Shown here: in pieces, positions 1-6,535 of the stretch
Position numbering within the stretch: position 1 is the first letter of the stretch
Layout of the letters: each line of letters opens with the position of its first letter
Origin: an uncultured Alphaproteobacteria bacterium
GTDB taxonomy: Bacteria; Pseudomonadota; Alphaproteobacteria; RF32; CAG-239
Length of the DNA stretch: 64,000 bases
Direction of reading: 5' to 3'
Assembly: GCA_944391685.1 (NCBI GenBank)
Contig: CALXUM010000005.1
Location: 40,735 to 104,734 of the forward strand
Program-made: the position numbers and the translations under genes
Notes under the pieces: model-generated
Told to the model about the DNA's origin: nothing
Database searches by the model: none
What the model saw: the letters and a program-made list of their open reading frames with translations, nothing else

Positions 1-178
1 AGATCCCGTGGTTCCGCATTGTGAAACTGTTTCTTTATATTTATTTGTGTCACATTGTTTTGTCTTACAGGTACCATACAAATCATCACCGGAATAACAA
101 TAATTTCCCGCTGTTGTAGTGTCAAGCGTCCATCCTAGAGATCCCGTAGTTCCACATTTTGAAACTGTTTCTTTATAT
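1..178. repeat. 138-bp tandem repeat inside the Cys-rich gene
   Basis: The segment beginning agatcccgtggttccgcatt at 1 recurs as agatcccgtagttccacatt at 139, with matching sequence downstream (the kayGAAACTGTTTCTTTATAT stretch). The period is 138 bp, or 46 codons, so the repeat is in phase with the protein and probably continues beyond the window. Confidence 0.75.
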
Positions 179-576
179 CTATTTGTGTCACATGTATTTT
201 TCTCACAAAGTCCACATTTTAGTTCCCCTGAATATCCTTTATAAGAATACTTCCAACCGCTTTTATTGGTAGTATTACCGCAATTATCAATTGATTGATA
301 TTTTGTGCTATATCCTGAAGCACAATTTAGAGGTTCACAAATATAACAAATAAGATGATCTCTTTTTTCTATAACATCATCTTTTCTGCATGAATATCTA
401 GTTCCATCTTTAGGGGCAGTAAATCTTCCTTCTGGACAAACATAACCGTGGTTACTGTAATCATCATTACCACGATTCAAGTTATCTCCCAAATAGTCAG
501 GAAGCCAATGTACACCAGCATAAGCCGCACCGGAAAACAAAATCAAACCTAAAATTAAAGATAAAAGCTTTTTCAT
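1..576 (-). CDS. Secreted Cys-rich repeat protein, 5' part only
   Basis: The frame opens with ATG at 576 and stays open for 192 codons to the window edge, so the C-terminus is missing. Residues 1-20 (MKKLLSLILGLILFSGAAYA) form a clear signal peptide, probably cleaved after AYA. The mature part is rich in Cys, Gly, Thr and Tyr. It contains a unit of about 46 residues that begins to repeat, recognisable by CDTNxYKETVSxCGTTGS. Evenly spaced cysteines suggest a disulfide-bonded extracytoplasmic protein. I do not recognise a family. No ribosome-binding site better than the weak purine stretch before 576 is visible. Confidence 0.75.
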   Translation of the reverse strand, partial: MKKLLSLILGLILFSGAAYAGVHWLPDYLGDNLNRGNDDYSNHGYVCPEGRFTAPKDGTRYSCRKDDVIEKRDHLICYICEPLNCASGYSTKYQSIDNCGNTTNKSGWKYSYKGYSGELKCGLCEKNTCDTNRYKETVSKCGTTGSLGWTLDTTTAGNYCYSGDDLYGTCKTKQCDTNKYKETVSQCGTTGS

Positions 577-727
577 GTCCATACTCCAAATGGTATACTA
601 ACCCTTATTTATAAGTTTAACTTAATAAAAATTTTTAGTCAATCAAGAATAGAAAAAGTTACGTAAATTTAACAAAATTGTCACAAAACTATTTTGTTTT
701 TATTCACATATATATGAGAATTGTTGT

Positions 728-767
728 AAAATTGATATAAAATTGATATAAAATTGATATAAAATTG
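728..767. repeat. Three perfect 11-bp direct repeats before fliI
   Basis: The unit AAAATTGATAT occurs three times head to tail at 728-738, 739-749 and 750-760, followed by a partial fourth copy (AAAATTG). It lies 24-63 bp before the fliI start. It may be an operator-like array or simple slipped-strand sequence. An 11-bp period places the copies on the same face of the helix. Confidence 0.8.
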
Positions 768-790
768 CAAAAAAAAGGTCAGTTTTTATA

Positions 791-2131
791 ATGGCAGATT
801 TTACCGCAAACATACTTCAAGAACTAAACAAAATGGATACCGCGTCTTACTACGGCAAGGTAACAGGTGTCCAAGGATTGTTTATTGAAGTTAGCGGGAT
901 TCTTTCTCAGTTGTCCATAGGAGATCGTTGTAATGTAATTAACAACAATAACCAAAAAGTTCCCTGTGAAGTTGTTAGTTTTAGGGAAGATAAACTTCTT
1001 TTGATGCCATATGCCTCATTGGAAGGAATAGGTTTAGGATGTGTTGTTGAGGTTGAAGATGCCAGACCGGTAATTTATCCTCATCCATCGTGGCTTGGCC
1101 GTATCATTAATGCCTTTGGTGAAGCAATTGACGGTAAGGGCCCCCTCATTAAAGGCAATAAGCCTTATTTTATCAAGTCATCACCGCCGCCGGCACAGTT
1201 CAGAGACAGGGTTAAGGGCAAGGTTGATTTGGGTGTTAAGGCTGTAAACACTTTTTTGACTATTTGCAAGGGGCAGCGTATGGGCATTTTTGCCGGCTCC
1301 GGCGTTGGTAAATCTACTCTAATGTCAATGATGGCACGCAATACCGATTCTGATGTTTCGGTTATAGGTTTGGTGGGTGAACGCGGACGTGAGGCTAAAG
1401 AATTTGTTGAGGATGTTTTGGGAGAAGAAGGACTTGCTAAATCTGTTCTTGTTTTGGCAACATCTGATGAAAGTCCCTTATTACGCCGTCAAGCAGCATA
1501 CGTTACCATGGCGGTTGCCGAATATTTTCGTGATGAAAACAAAGATGTTTTGTGTATGATGGATTCTATCACTCGTTTTGCCATGGCTCAAAGAGAGATA
1601 GCTTTATCAATCGGTGAGCCTCCGGCATCTAAGGGCTATACGCCAAGTGTTTTTTCAGAACTTCCCAAATTGTTGGAAAGGGCGGGCCCAGGAGCCGGAA
1701 CCGGAACTATTACCGGTTTGTTTACGGTTTTGGTGGATGGAGATGATCATAACGAACCTGTGGCCGACGCGGTTCGCTCAATTTTGGATGGACATATTGT
1801 CTTAGACAGGTCTATTGCCGAGCGTAATCGTTATCCGGCAATTAATATCTTGCGTTCAATCTCTCGTACCATGCCGGACTGTGATACAGAAGAAGAATAT
1901 GCCCTTGTGGCCAAAGCTCGTCAATATATATCATCATATGAAGATATGGCAGAGCTAATACGCCTCGGAGCTTATAAAAAAGGTTCAAACCGTGAAGTTG
2001 ACGAAGCAATATTTTATTATCCCAAAATTGAAGAATTTTTATCACAAGGCAAAAAAGAAAAAGTTAGCCTTGCCGAAGGATATGAGCTTTTAGGAAATAT
2101 ACTGGCTCAACCGTATAATCCCGGAGCTTGA
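791..2131 (+). CDS. fliI: Flagellum-specific ATPase FliI
   Basis: The 446-residue protein has the usual length of FliI, the hexameric ATPase that powers export of flagellar subunits at the cytoplasmic face of the basal body. The Walker A motif GSGVGKST is at about residues 169-176 and Walker B (VLCMMDS) near 252-258. The family stretch ASKGYTPSVFSELPKLLERA follows. The next gene is a small coiled-coil protein of FliJ type 5 bp downstream, which supports the flagellar rather than the F1 or injectisome ATPase. The ribosome-binding site is weak (AAAGG about 13 nt upstream). The gene ends in TGA. Confidence 0.93.
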   Translation: MADFTANILQELNKMDTASYYGKVTGVQGLFIEVSGILSQLSIGDRCNVINNNNQKVPCEVVSFREDKLLLMPYASLEGIGLGCVVEVEDARPVIYPHPSWLGRIINAFGEAIDGKGPLIKGNKPYFIKSSPPPAQFRDRVKGKVDLGVKAVNTFLTICKGQRMGIFAGSGVGKSTLMSMMARNTDSDVSVIGLVGERGREAKEFVEDVLGEEGLAKSVLVLATSDESPLLRRQAAYVTMAVAEYFRDENKDVLCMMDSITRFAMAQREIALSIGEPPASKGYTPSVFSELPKLLERAGPGAGTGTITGLFTVLVDGDDHNEPVADAVRSILDGHIVLDRSIAERNRYPAINILRSISRTMPDCDTEEEYALVAKARQYISSYEDMAELIRLGAYKKGSNREVDEAIFYYPKIEEFLSQGKKEKVSLAEGYELLGNILAQPYNPGA

Positions 2132-2136
2132 TATAG

Positions 2137-2580
2137 ATGAAGAATTCTCTTCCCTCTCTGACACAGATTCAAAAGTTCAAAATTGATGAGCAACGAAAAC
2201 TCCTTTCCGAACAACTTGAGTTGGAAGAAAAAATTATCAATAATATCAAAATGCTTGATGCCAAATATAATGAAGAAAAAGCCTTTGCCTTAAAAAATCC
2301 GCTTGTTGGAGATTTTGGCATTTATACCAAAAGGTATCTTGAGCTTCGCCAACGCGAACAAGATAATCTTCAGGCCGTTCGTCACCGAATAGAAGAAATC
2401 AAAGATATTATAGCCGATATGTTTAAAGAACAAAAAACTTATGAAATAGTTGATGATCATCGTCGCAAGACAGCTCAACAAGAAGCCGATCATAAAGAAC
2501 AAAACATGCTTGATGAAATCGGAACCAATGCTTATATAAAACAACATGACAACAATCATGAAGGAGAAAAAAATGTTTGA
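2137..2580 (+). CDS. fliJ: FliJ-like coiled-coil protein
   Basis: This is a 147-residue, highly charged, almost entirely helical protein with heptad-like spacing. It starts 5 bp after fliI. FliJ is the stalk-like coiled-coil partner that sits in the FliI hexamer and helps export substrates. The size, composition and position fit. Sequence conservation in FliJ is low, so the call leans on context. Its last 8 bp overlap the sodB start, and the sodB ribosome-binding site lies within this coding region. Confidence 0.7.
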   Translation: MKNSLPSLTQIQKFKIDEQRKLLSEQLELEEKIINNIKMLDAKYNEEKAFALKNPLVGDFGIYTKRYLELRQREQDNLQAVRHRIEEIKDIIADMFKEQKTYEIVDDHRRKTAQQEADHKEQNMLDEIGTNAYIKQHDNNHEGEKNV

Positions 2581-3142
2581 GATGATAAAACTGCCGTATT
2601 CTGCAGATGCTCTTAAGCCTTATATGTCGGATAAGACATTTGAGTTTCACTACGGTAAACACTATAAAACTTATGTCGATACCCTAAATAAATTGGTTGA
2701 AGGAACCAAATTTTCTCAAATGTCTTTGGAAGAAATAATTCGTCAAACCCATGGACAAGATGAATATAAAGCAATATTTAATAATGCCGGACAAGCTTGG
2801 AATCACCAGTTTTTCTGGCAGTCAATGAGCCCAAACGGCGGTAAACCCAAAGGAAAACTGCTTGAAAAAATCATTGCTCAATACGGAGATTATGAAAAAT
2901 TCAAACAGGAACTCAAAAATGCGGCCGTAACTCAGTTTGGCAGCGGTTGGGCATGGGTTGTTGATAATGAAGGTGTTTTGCAAATCTTAAAAACCGCAAA
3001 CGCCGATACTCCGGTATCTTTGGGGCTAAAGCCGATTATTTGTATAGACGTTTGGGAACACGCATATTATTTTGATTATCAAAACCGTCGTGCTGATTAT
3101 GTTGAAGCTTTCTTAGAGCATTTGGCTAATTGGCAAGAATAA
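2573..3142 (+). CDS. sodB: Superoxide dismutase, iron type
   Basis: The 189-residue protein converts superoxide to oxygen and hydrogen peroxide. The start is ATG 2573, preceded by AAGGAG; an upstream in-frame ATG at 2546 lacks that support. Metal ligands fit His26 (FHYGKHYKTYV), His78 (AWNHQFFW), Asp159 and His163 (DVWEHAYYF). The Gln in AGQAWNH and the GSGWAW motif are as in Fe-SODs. It overlaps fliJ by 8 bp, so it is probably co-transcribed with the flagellar export genes, an unusual pairing. A strong terminator follows. Confidence 0.95.
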   Translation: MFEMIKLPYSADALKPYMSDKTFEFHYGKHYKTYVDTLNKLVEGTKFSQMSLEEIIRQTHGQDEYKAIFNNAGQAWNHQFFWQSMSPNGGKPKGKLLEKIIAQYGDYEKFKQELKNAAVTQFGSGWAWVVDNEGVLQILKTANADTPVSLGLKPIICIDVWEHAYYFDYQNRRADYVEAFLEHLANWQE

Positions 3143-3147
3143 AAAAC

Positions 3148-3171
3148 AGCGGTCGAAAGACCGCTTTTTTT
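3148..3171 (+). terminator. Rho-independent terminator after sodB
   Basis: The stem AGCGGTC/GACCGCT closes a GAAA loop and is followed by seven T residues. It begins 6 bp after the sodB stop codon. Confidence 0.93.
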
Positions 3172-3238
3172 ATGCCTTGTATATTAATTAAAACTTAAAC
3201 AGTTTGTGCTACATATAAAACAATTAGTTTTTATTGTA

Positions 3239-3267
3239 TTGACAAATTTTGTCTAAAATGATATATT
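3239..3267 (+). promoter_or_regulatory. Sigma-70 type promoter
   Basis: TTGACA at 3239-3244 and TATATT at 3262-3267 are separated by exactly 17 bp. The ATG of the next gene is 39 bp past the -10 box. Confidence 0.75.
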
Positions 3268-3305
3268 CTTAATTGATAAAGGTATTCACAAGCAAGGACG
3301 CTAAA

Positions 3306-3899
3306 ATGGTAGAAGTTGTTAAAAAAGGTAAAGAAGGTAAAGAAGGTAAAGAAGGTAAAGATAAATACTTTAAGGTAGAAGTAAATCTGAGCAGCATAAA
3401 AAGAAATTTTGTTAGTGGTGCTAAATTAGTTGGTTATGGAGCAGCAATTGCTGGCGGAAAATTGCTTTATTCAGCTGGTTTTCATATGCCTAGTTCTCCT
3501 GCCGACGGTTACATTGGTGGTGCAACCTCAATGTTTGGCGGATTTGTTATGGTTGCTTCTGTTGCCGGTATTGCATATACCATAAATAAAAATGAAGATC
3601 TAAAAAAAGCCTTTTTATATGCTGCCAAAAAACTAGGCCAGGGAATTGAACTAGGATACAAGGGATATACCAAAGCAGCAGCTTTTTATAATAAAAAAAT
3701 TTCTCCGTTTGTTAAGGTCGCAGCCGAAAAAGTCAGTCAAGAAGCTAACAACTATTTTGGTAATGAAGGAATGGATGTTTACGGCCCTCGTAAAAACGGC
3801 AAAAGCGGAACGGAGTATTATGGCACCATATTAGACAACGGCAAAAAAATTGTAAAACCGCTCACTTGGTTGCGGAGTCATTTTAATAAAGGGAGATAA
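3306..3899 (+). CDS. Unknown protein with two hydrophobic segments
   Basis: The protein has 197 residues from ATG 3306, which has an AAGGA ribosome-binding site 8 nt upstream; a TTG at 3273 would add 11 residues but has no such site. The N-terminus carries a lysine-rich GKE repeat. Two Gly/Ala-rich hydrophobic stretches follow (around LVGYGAAIAGGKLLYSAGF and GGFVMVASVAGIAYTI). The C-terminal half is basic and helical. I recognise no family. Its own promoter lies upstream, and the next gene follows after 6 bp, so the two form a short operon. Confidence 0.7.
   Translation: MVEVVKKGKEGKEGKEGKDKYFKVEVNLSSIKRNFVSGAKLVGYGAAIAGGKLLYSAGFHMPSSPADGYIGGATSMFGGFVMVASVAGIAYTINKNEDLKKAFLYAAKKLGQGIELGYKGYTKAAAFYNKKISPFVKVAAEKVSQEANNYFGNEGMDVYGPRKNGKSGTEYYGTILDNGKKIVKPLTWLRSHFNKGR
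3327..3362. repeat. 9-bp in-frame tandem repeat
   Basis: GGTAAAGAA is repeated three times, followed by GGTAAAGAT, encoding Gly-Lys-Glu three times and then Gly-Lys-Asp near the protein N-terminus. Copy number could change by slippage without shifting the frame. Confidence 0.85.
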
Positions 3900-3905
3900 G
3901 CATAA

Positions 3906-4265
3906 ATGTCATCTTTTGAAACCGAAAAGGAGTTCATTATTGCTGAAGGGGACAATGATGAAATTTATTTTTTCATCAAAGCTAAAAAAGCACATCCTGA
4001 TTCTCCTGTGATTTTTTATGATGGTGGTGATCACGCAGTTTTTCGCCGTTCTGAGGAAGAAAAAATAATACTTGACTATATAAATCCTCAAATCAGAGAA
4101 AGACTTCGCAAAGTAAAAGAAGTGATTATGGTTGAAACTATATTGGATAATATCAAAGAAAGCTACTATACTCCACTACAATTCGTGGAAAAAATTCCTG
4201 TTAATTGGCAAAAATTGGGGCTCAAAACTTGGGAAGAAGTTTCCATGCAAATGGCTAACAAATAA
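3906..4265 (+). CDS. Unknown 119-residue acidic protein
   Basis: The protein is soluble, without signal peptide or membrane segment. It starts at ATG 3906 behind GGGAG, 6 bp after the preceding gene, and ends at a terminator. It contains the sequence FYDGGDHAVFRRSEEEK and a basic mid-region. I do not recognise it. The shared promoter and tight spacing suggest it works with the membrane-associated neighbour. Confidence 0.65.
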   Translation: MSSFETEKEFIIAEGDNDEIYFFIKAKKAHPDSPVIFYDGGDHAVFRRSEEEKIILDYINPQIRERLRKVKEVIMVETILDNIKESYYTPLQFVEKIPVNWQKLGLKTWEEVSMQMANK

Positions 4266-4295
4266 AGCATCTAATCATTTTATTAAAAAATCAAA

Positions 4296-4322
4296 AAAAA
4301 GTGCCGTTTTGGCACTTTTTTG
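4296..4322 (+). terminator. Rho-independent terminator
   Basis: AGTGCC-GTTT-TGGCACT with flanking A and T runs closes the two-gene operon. It marks the native flank just before the cassette units. Confidence 0.88.
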
Positions 4323-4324
4323 AA

Positions 4325-4344
4325 TTGGTGATGCTTAACTCACG
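4325..4344. repeat. 20-bp core, copy 1
   Basis: TTGGTGATGCTTAACTCACG, identical to 5260-5279. Its TGGTGAT portion is the complement of the last seven bases of tRNA-Glu. Confidence 0.85.
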
Positions 4345-4366
4345 TTTCACGAGCAATTTATATTTA

Positions 4367-4393
4367 AAAAGGTGCTTGCATTGTACAAGCACC
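4367..4393 (-). terminator. Terminator of the 4415-4819 gene
   Basis: GGTGCTTG and CAAGCACC form an 8-bp stem with a 7-nt loop. Read on the minus strand the stem is followed by TTTTTAAATA. Confidence 0.8.
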
Positions 4394-4414
4394 CATGTAA
4401 ACAACAATAGTTTA

Positions 4415-4819
4415 TTAGCTGAAAATTGCCTCTACAGCTTCCTCAAATGGTATTGGATTAGGATTGGTCCAACATCCATTGAGAAGAACGTACTCAGGGC
4501 GTTTACTCCATATGTAGAGTTCACGTGGATTCGTTGCCAGGTGAAGAAACTCAGAAGCACTAACTGAACCACCAAAAGTTTCTTTCAGTGCATCAGCATG
4601 TTCCTTTGTGCCCACAAAATACTGTGCATCCAAAGATAGCACTTCGAAGTCGATACCATGTCTGATACTTCCGTAGTATACTACATCTCGTAGTACACAA
4701 CCTGCATCAAGATATGTAAAAAATACTTTACCGACATTCTTTACGAATGCTTCAGAACCACACATATTGTTTTCTAATTCAGCTTTAATTGCTGCTAGTT
4801 TTTCTTTTTTTGTTTTCAT
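4415..4819 (-). CDS. Unknown 134-residue protein (cassette unit 1)
   Basis: The protein starts at ATG 4819 with only a weak AAGAAA ribosome-binding site. It has no signal peptide or membrane segment. The N-terminus is lysine-rich and helical. The rest is mixed, with aromatic and Cys residues (CGSEAFVKN, YVLLNGCWTNPNP). I recognise no family. It is the only gene in a 935-bp unit bounded by repeats and has its own terminator, typical of cassette cargo. Confidence 0.65.
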   Translation of the reverse strand: MKTKKEKLAAIKAELENNMCGSEAFVKNVGKVFFTYLDAGCVLRDVVYYGSIRHGIDFEVLSLDAQYFVGTKEHADALKETFGGSVSASEFLHLATNPRELYIWSKRPEYVLLNGCWTNPNPIPFEEAVEAIFS

Positions 4820-5084
4820 TTTCTTAAATTAATTAATTTATTCGTTAATAACCAGATTTCACAACTAACCAAACCATCACAGTGCACGATATTCTCAAAG
4901 TAATGGTAAAAACCATAAAATAATGAAAACAATTTATAACGCATCTATAATAATTTGGAATAGGATTTTATTATACCACAAAATTAGAGATAAAACAATA
5001 TTAAATTGTACTGTCTAGAATGAAGAAGTTTATAATATATTGAAAAACAATGATAACCAGTGTTGTGAGTTCGTGAAAATTATA

Positions 5085-5252
5085 AAAACAGCTATTTTTG
5101 AAAAACAAACATTCGAAACTGCTGAAAGGCTTGGAAATAAAAGAACCTTCTCTTAGCTTTGCTAGGCTTTAGCCGCAGCAAAGGTTAGTTGGTCGCGCAA
5201 GTAGGAAACTTGTTTCCGTAGCGGCGCAAACAGCAGCCATTTTCATGACTGC
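5085..5252. repeat. 168-bp direct repeat, copy 1
   Basis: The segment matches 5865-6032 with about nine differences; 5125-5252 differs at a single base. It contains internal inverted repeats, CTTTGCT/AGCAAAG and GGAAAC-TT-GTTTCC. It lies directly before the tggtgat core, which on the minus strand means directly after ATCACCA. The rest of the 4820-5281 gap is AT-rich with no gene that I can support. Confidence 0.9.
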
Positions 5253-5259
5253 TATTTTA

Positions 5260-5279
5260 TTGGTGATGCTTAACTCACG
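5260..5279. repeat. 20-bp core, copy 2
   Basis: Identical to 4325-4344. On the minus strand the acetyltransferase stop codon (5282-5284) lies just upstream of this core, so the coding sequence ends at the unit boundary. Confidence 0.85.
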
Positions 5280-5281
5280 AT

Positions 5282-5737
5282 TTACGAGTTAATTTTTCTT
5301 TTTAGTATATAATGAGGATAATATATTCCAGAAGTATCAAACTCTTCTTTTGAGAATATCTCAAAACCAAATTTTTGGTATAAATGCAAGGCCACTTTAT
5401 TTGTTGGCTTAACCCCTATAGTCATTTCATCTTGGTATGCATCAAGCACATATTTTATTAACTTACTACCAATCCCTTTATTCATATATTCAGGTAAAAC
5501 ATATAACATTTTTATAAGTTTTTTTTCTTGCCAATAGCTTATATATGCTACTACTATACCATCAACTTCAAAAACATATGTATCATACGTAGGATACGAA
5601 AAAGACATCAAATTTTTATACAAAGCTGACCACTCATCATCAGCTAAAACATCTGTTGTTCTTAGAGCTTTATCAAAAATATTGATTAACGTAGGCCAAT
5701 CTTTAATCTCCGCTTTTCTAATTGTATAACCATTCAT
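5282..5737 (-). CDS. GNAT-family N-acetyltransferase (cassette unit 2)
   Basis: The 151-residue protein matches the GNAT fold, which transfers acetyl groups from acetyl-CoA to amines. The acetyl-CoA loop is visible as MLYVLPEYMNKGIGSKLIKY (Q/RxxGxG/A type, here NKGIGS), and NKVALHLYQKFGFE is the typical final motif. The start at 5737 has GGAG about 8 nt upstream. The substrate is unknown. GNATs are common cargo of mobile cassettes. The stop codon touches the repeat core at the unit edge. Confidence 0.88.
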   Translation of the reverse strand: MNGYTIRKAEIKDWPTLINIFDKALRTTDVLADDEWSALYKNLMSFSYPTYDTYVFEVDGIVVAYISYWQEKKLIKMLYVLPEYMNKGIGSKLIKYVLDAYQDEMTIGVKPTNKVALHLYQKFGFEIFSKEEFDTSGIYYPHYILKRKINS

Positions 5738-5864
5738 AATACAATTCTCCTAATACATTATAGTCCAATAATAAGATATAAAACATTTATATTTTACTAA
5801 AAATATATTGAATATTTAATTTATTAAAAACAAATAGAGTTCAAATCATTTCGAATATTTGCCT

Positions 5865-6032
5865 AAAACATCGATTTTTGAAAAAGTAACACTCGAAACT
5901 GATAAAAGGCTTGGAAATAAAAGAACCTTCTCTTAGCTTTGCTAGGCTTTAGCCGCAGCAAAGGTTAGTTGGTCGCGCAAGTAGGAAACTTGTTTCCGTA
6001 GCGACGCAAACAGCAGCCATTTTCATGACTGC
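5865..6032. repeat. 168-bp direct repeat, copy 2
   Basis: Second copy of 5085-5252, here directly downstream of tRNA-Glu in its direction of transcription. The 5738-6041 gap otherwise contains only AT-rich sequence. Confidence 0.9.
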
Positions 6033-6041
6033 CGTTTGAAA

Positions 6042-6117
6042 TGGTGATCCCAGCGAGACTCGAACTCGCGTTACCGCCGTGAGAGGGCGATGTCCTAGGC
6101 CACTAGACGATGGGACC
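6042..6117 (-). tRNA. tRNA-Glu (CTC)
   Basis: The 76-nt gene reads GGTCCCA at the 5' end and TGGGATCACCA at the 3' end, with CCA encoded. The anticodon loop CTCTCAC gives anticodon CTC. The T arm GCGAGTTCGAGTCTCGC is intact. Two repeat-bounded cassette units follow its 3' end. Confidence 0.95.
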
Positions 6118-6201
6118 TCTATATTTTAAGAACATCACTTTAATAATCTAAAAAAAAACAATATGCAAGAAATTTTTATAAAAAAATGTAAATCACTTGC
6201 T

Positions 6202-6212
6202 GTGAGTTAAGC
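6202..6212. repeat. Inverted partial copy of the cassette core
   Basis: GTGAGTTAAGC is the reverse complement of GCTTAACTCAC, the second half of the 20-bp core. It lies 85 bp on the other side of tRNA-Glu, within the small palindrome AGTTA-AGC-TAACT. Confidence 0.55.
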
Positions 6213-6241
6213 TAACTGCAAAAAAAATAGCATTTTTAAGG

Positions 6242-6270
6242 TTGACATAATAATAAAAAGTTTATATAAA
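6242..6270 (+). promoter_or_regulatory. Promoter of the ffh operon
   Basis: TTGACA at 6242-6247 and TATAAA at 6265-6270 are separated by 17 bp. This predicts a leader of about 255 nt before the ffh start. Confidence 0.8.
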
Positions 6271-6396
6271 AAGCACAGGTTTTTCATATTAATAACCGAA
6301 AACTCAATACACTCCAAGGAGTGCCGCCAGTCAGCGAGGGTTCGCACACTGGCGTGCAATAGTATGTAGGTATTAGGTTTGGTATGAAATAGGATT

Positions 6397-6425
6397 AAGT
6401 AGCGGGGTAATGCCCCTACTGCAAA
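6397..6425. repeat. 29-bp hairpin repeat, copy 1
   Basis: The 29 bases starting aagtagcggggtaatg are identical to 6504-6532. GGGG/CCCC plus AGTA/TACT form the stem. Confidence 0.9.
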
Positions 6426-6503
6426 ACTAAAAACGAACTTCAAGGTGCTGATTCTTAAGATAGTGCAGGGAGCAAGCATCGCGGGTTCAACAGGAAAGAG
6501 GAG

Positions 6504-6532
6504 AAGTAGCGGGGTAATGCCCCTACTGCAAA
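6504..6532. repeat. 29-bp hairpin repeat, copy 2, inside the ffh translation start region
   Basis: Identical to 6397-6425. It lies between GAGGAG (6498-6503) and the GTG start at 6536. The bases GTAG occur on both sides of the unit (6506-6509 and 6533-6536), as a target duplication would give. Confidence 0.85.
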
Positions 6533-6535
6533 GTA

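Larger units (their letters stand above)
4325..5259. mobile_element. Cassette-like unit 1 behind tRNA-Glu
   Basis: The 935-bp unit begins with the 20-bp core TTGGTGATGCTTAACTCACG. It holds one minus-strand gene (4415-4819) and ends with one copy of the 168-bp repeat. The same core starts the next unit at 5260. On the minus strand each core ends in ATCACCA, the last seven bases of the neighbouring tRNA-Glu. This layout fits serial insertion at the tRNA 3' end. Neither unit encodes a recombinase. The mechanism is inference; the repeats are direct observation. Confidence 0.6.
5260..6041. mobile_element. Cassette-like unit 2 behind tRNA-Glu
   Basis: The 782-bp unit is bounded by the 20-bp core at 5260-5279 and by the CCA end of tRNA-Glu at 6042. 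It contains one minus-strand gene, a GNAT acetyltransferase, and the second 168-bp repeat. Its order (core, gene, repeat) is the same as in unit 1. Confidence 0.6.
6271..6535 (+). promoter_or_regulatory. Structured leader of the ffh operon
   Basis: The leader contains CACTCC-AA-GGAGTG (6310-6323) and a long hairpin CGCCAGT/ACTGGCG (6325-6354) with an inner GCGA/TCGC stem. It also holds two copies of a 29-bp hairpin repeat (6397-6425 and 6504-6532). The conserved GGAAGGAAGCAGCC apical loop of SRP RNA is absent, so this is not the 4.5S RNA gene. It may be a regulatory leader or accumulated repeat elements. Confidence 0.55.

Noticed and set aside
4301..4567. An 88-codon plus-strand frame.
   Set aside because: It crosses a terminator and the repeat core and is antisense to the better-supported 4415-4819 gene.
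4325..6041. Classical integron attC cassettes.
   Set aside because: GCTTAAC fits one core consensus, but the 168-bp repeat is not a single imperfect palindrome with paired R/L boxes and no integrase is seen; kept only as an alternative.
6207..6479. A 90-codon minus-strand open frame over the ffh leader.
   Set aside because: It reads through hairpins and a repeat copy, has no ribosome-binding site or recognisable domain, and lies opposite a predicted transcript leader.
6271..6535. Possible SRP RNA gene next to ffh.
   Set aside because: No GGAAGGAAGCAGCC-type apical loop or matching domain IV stem on either strand.
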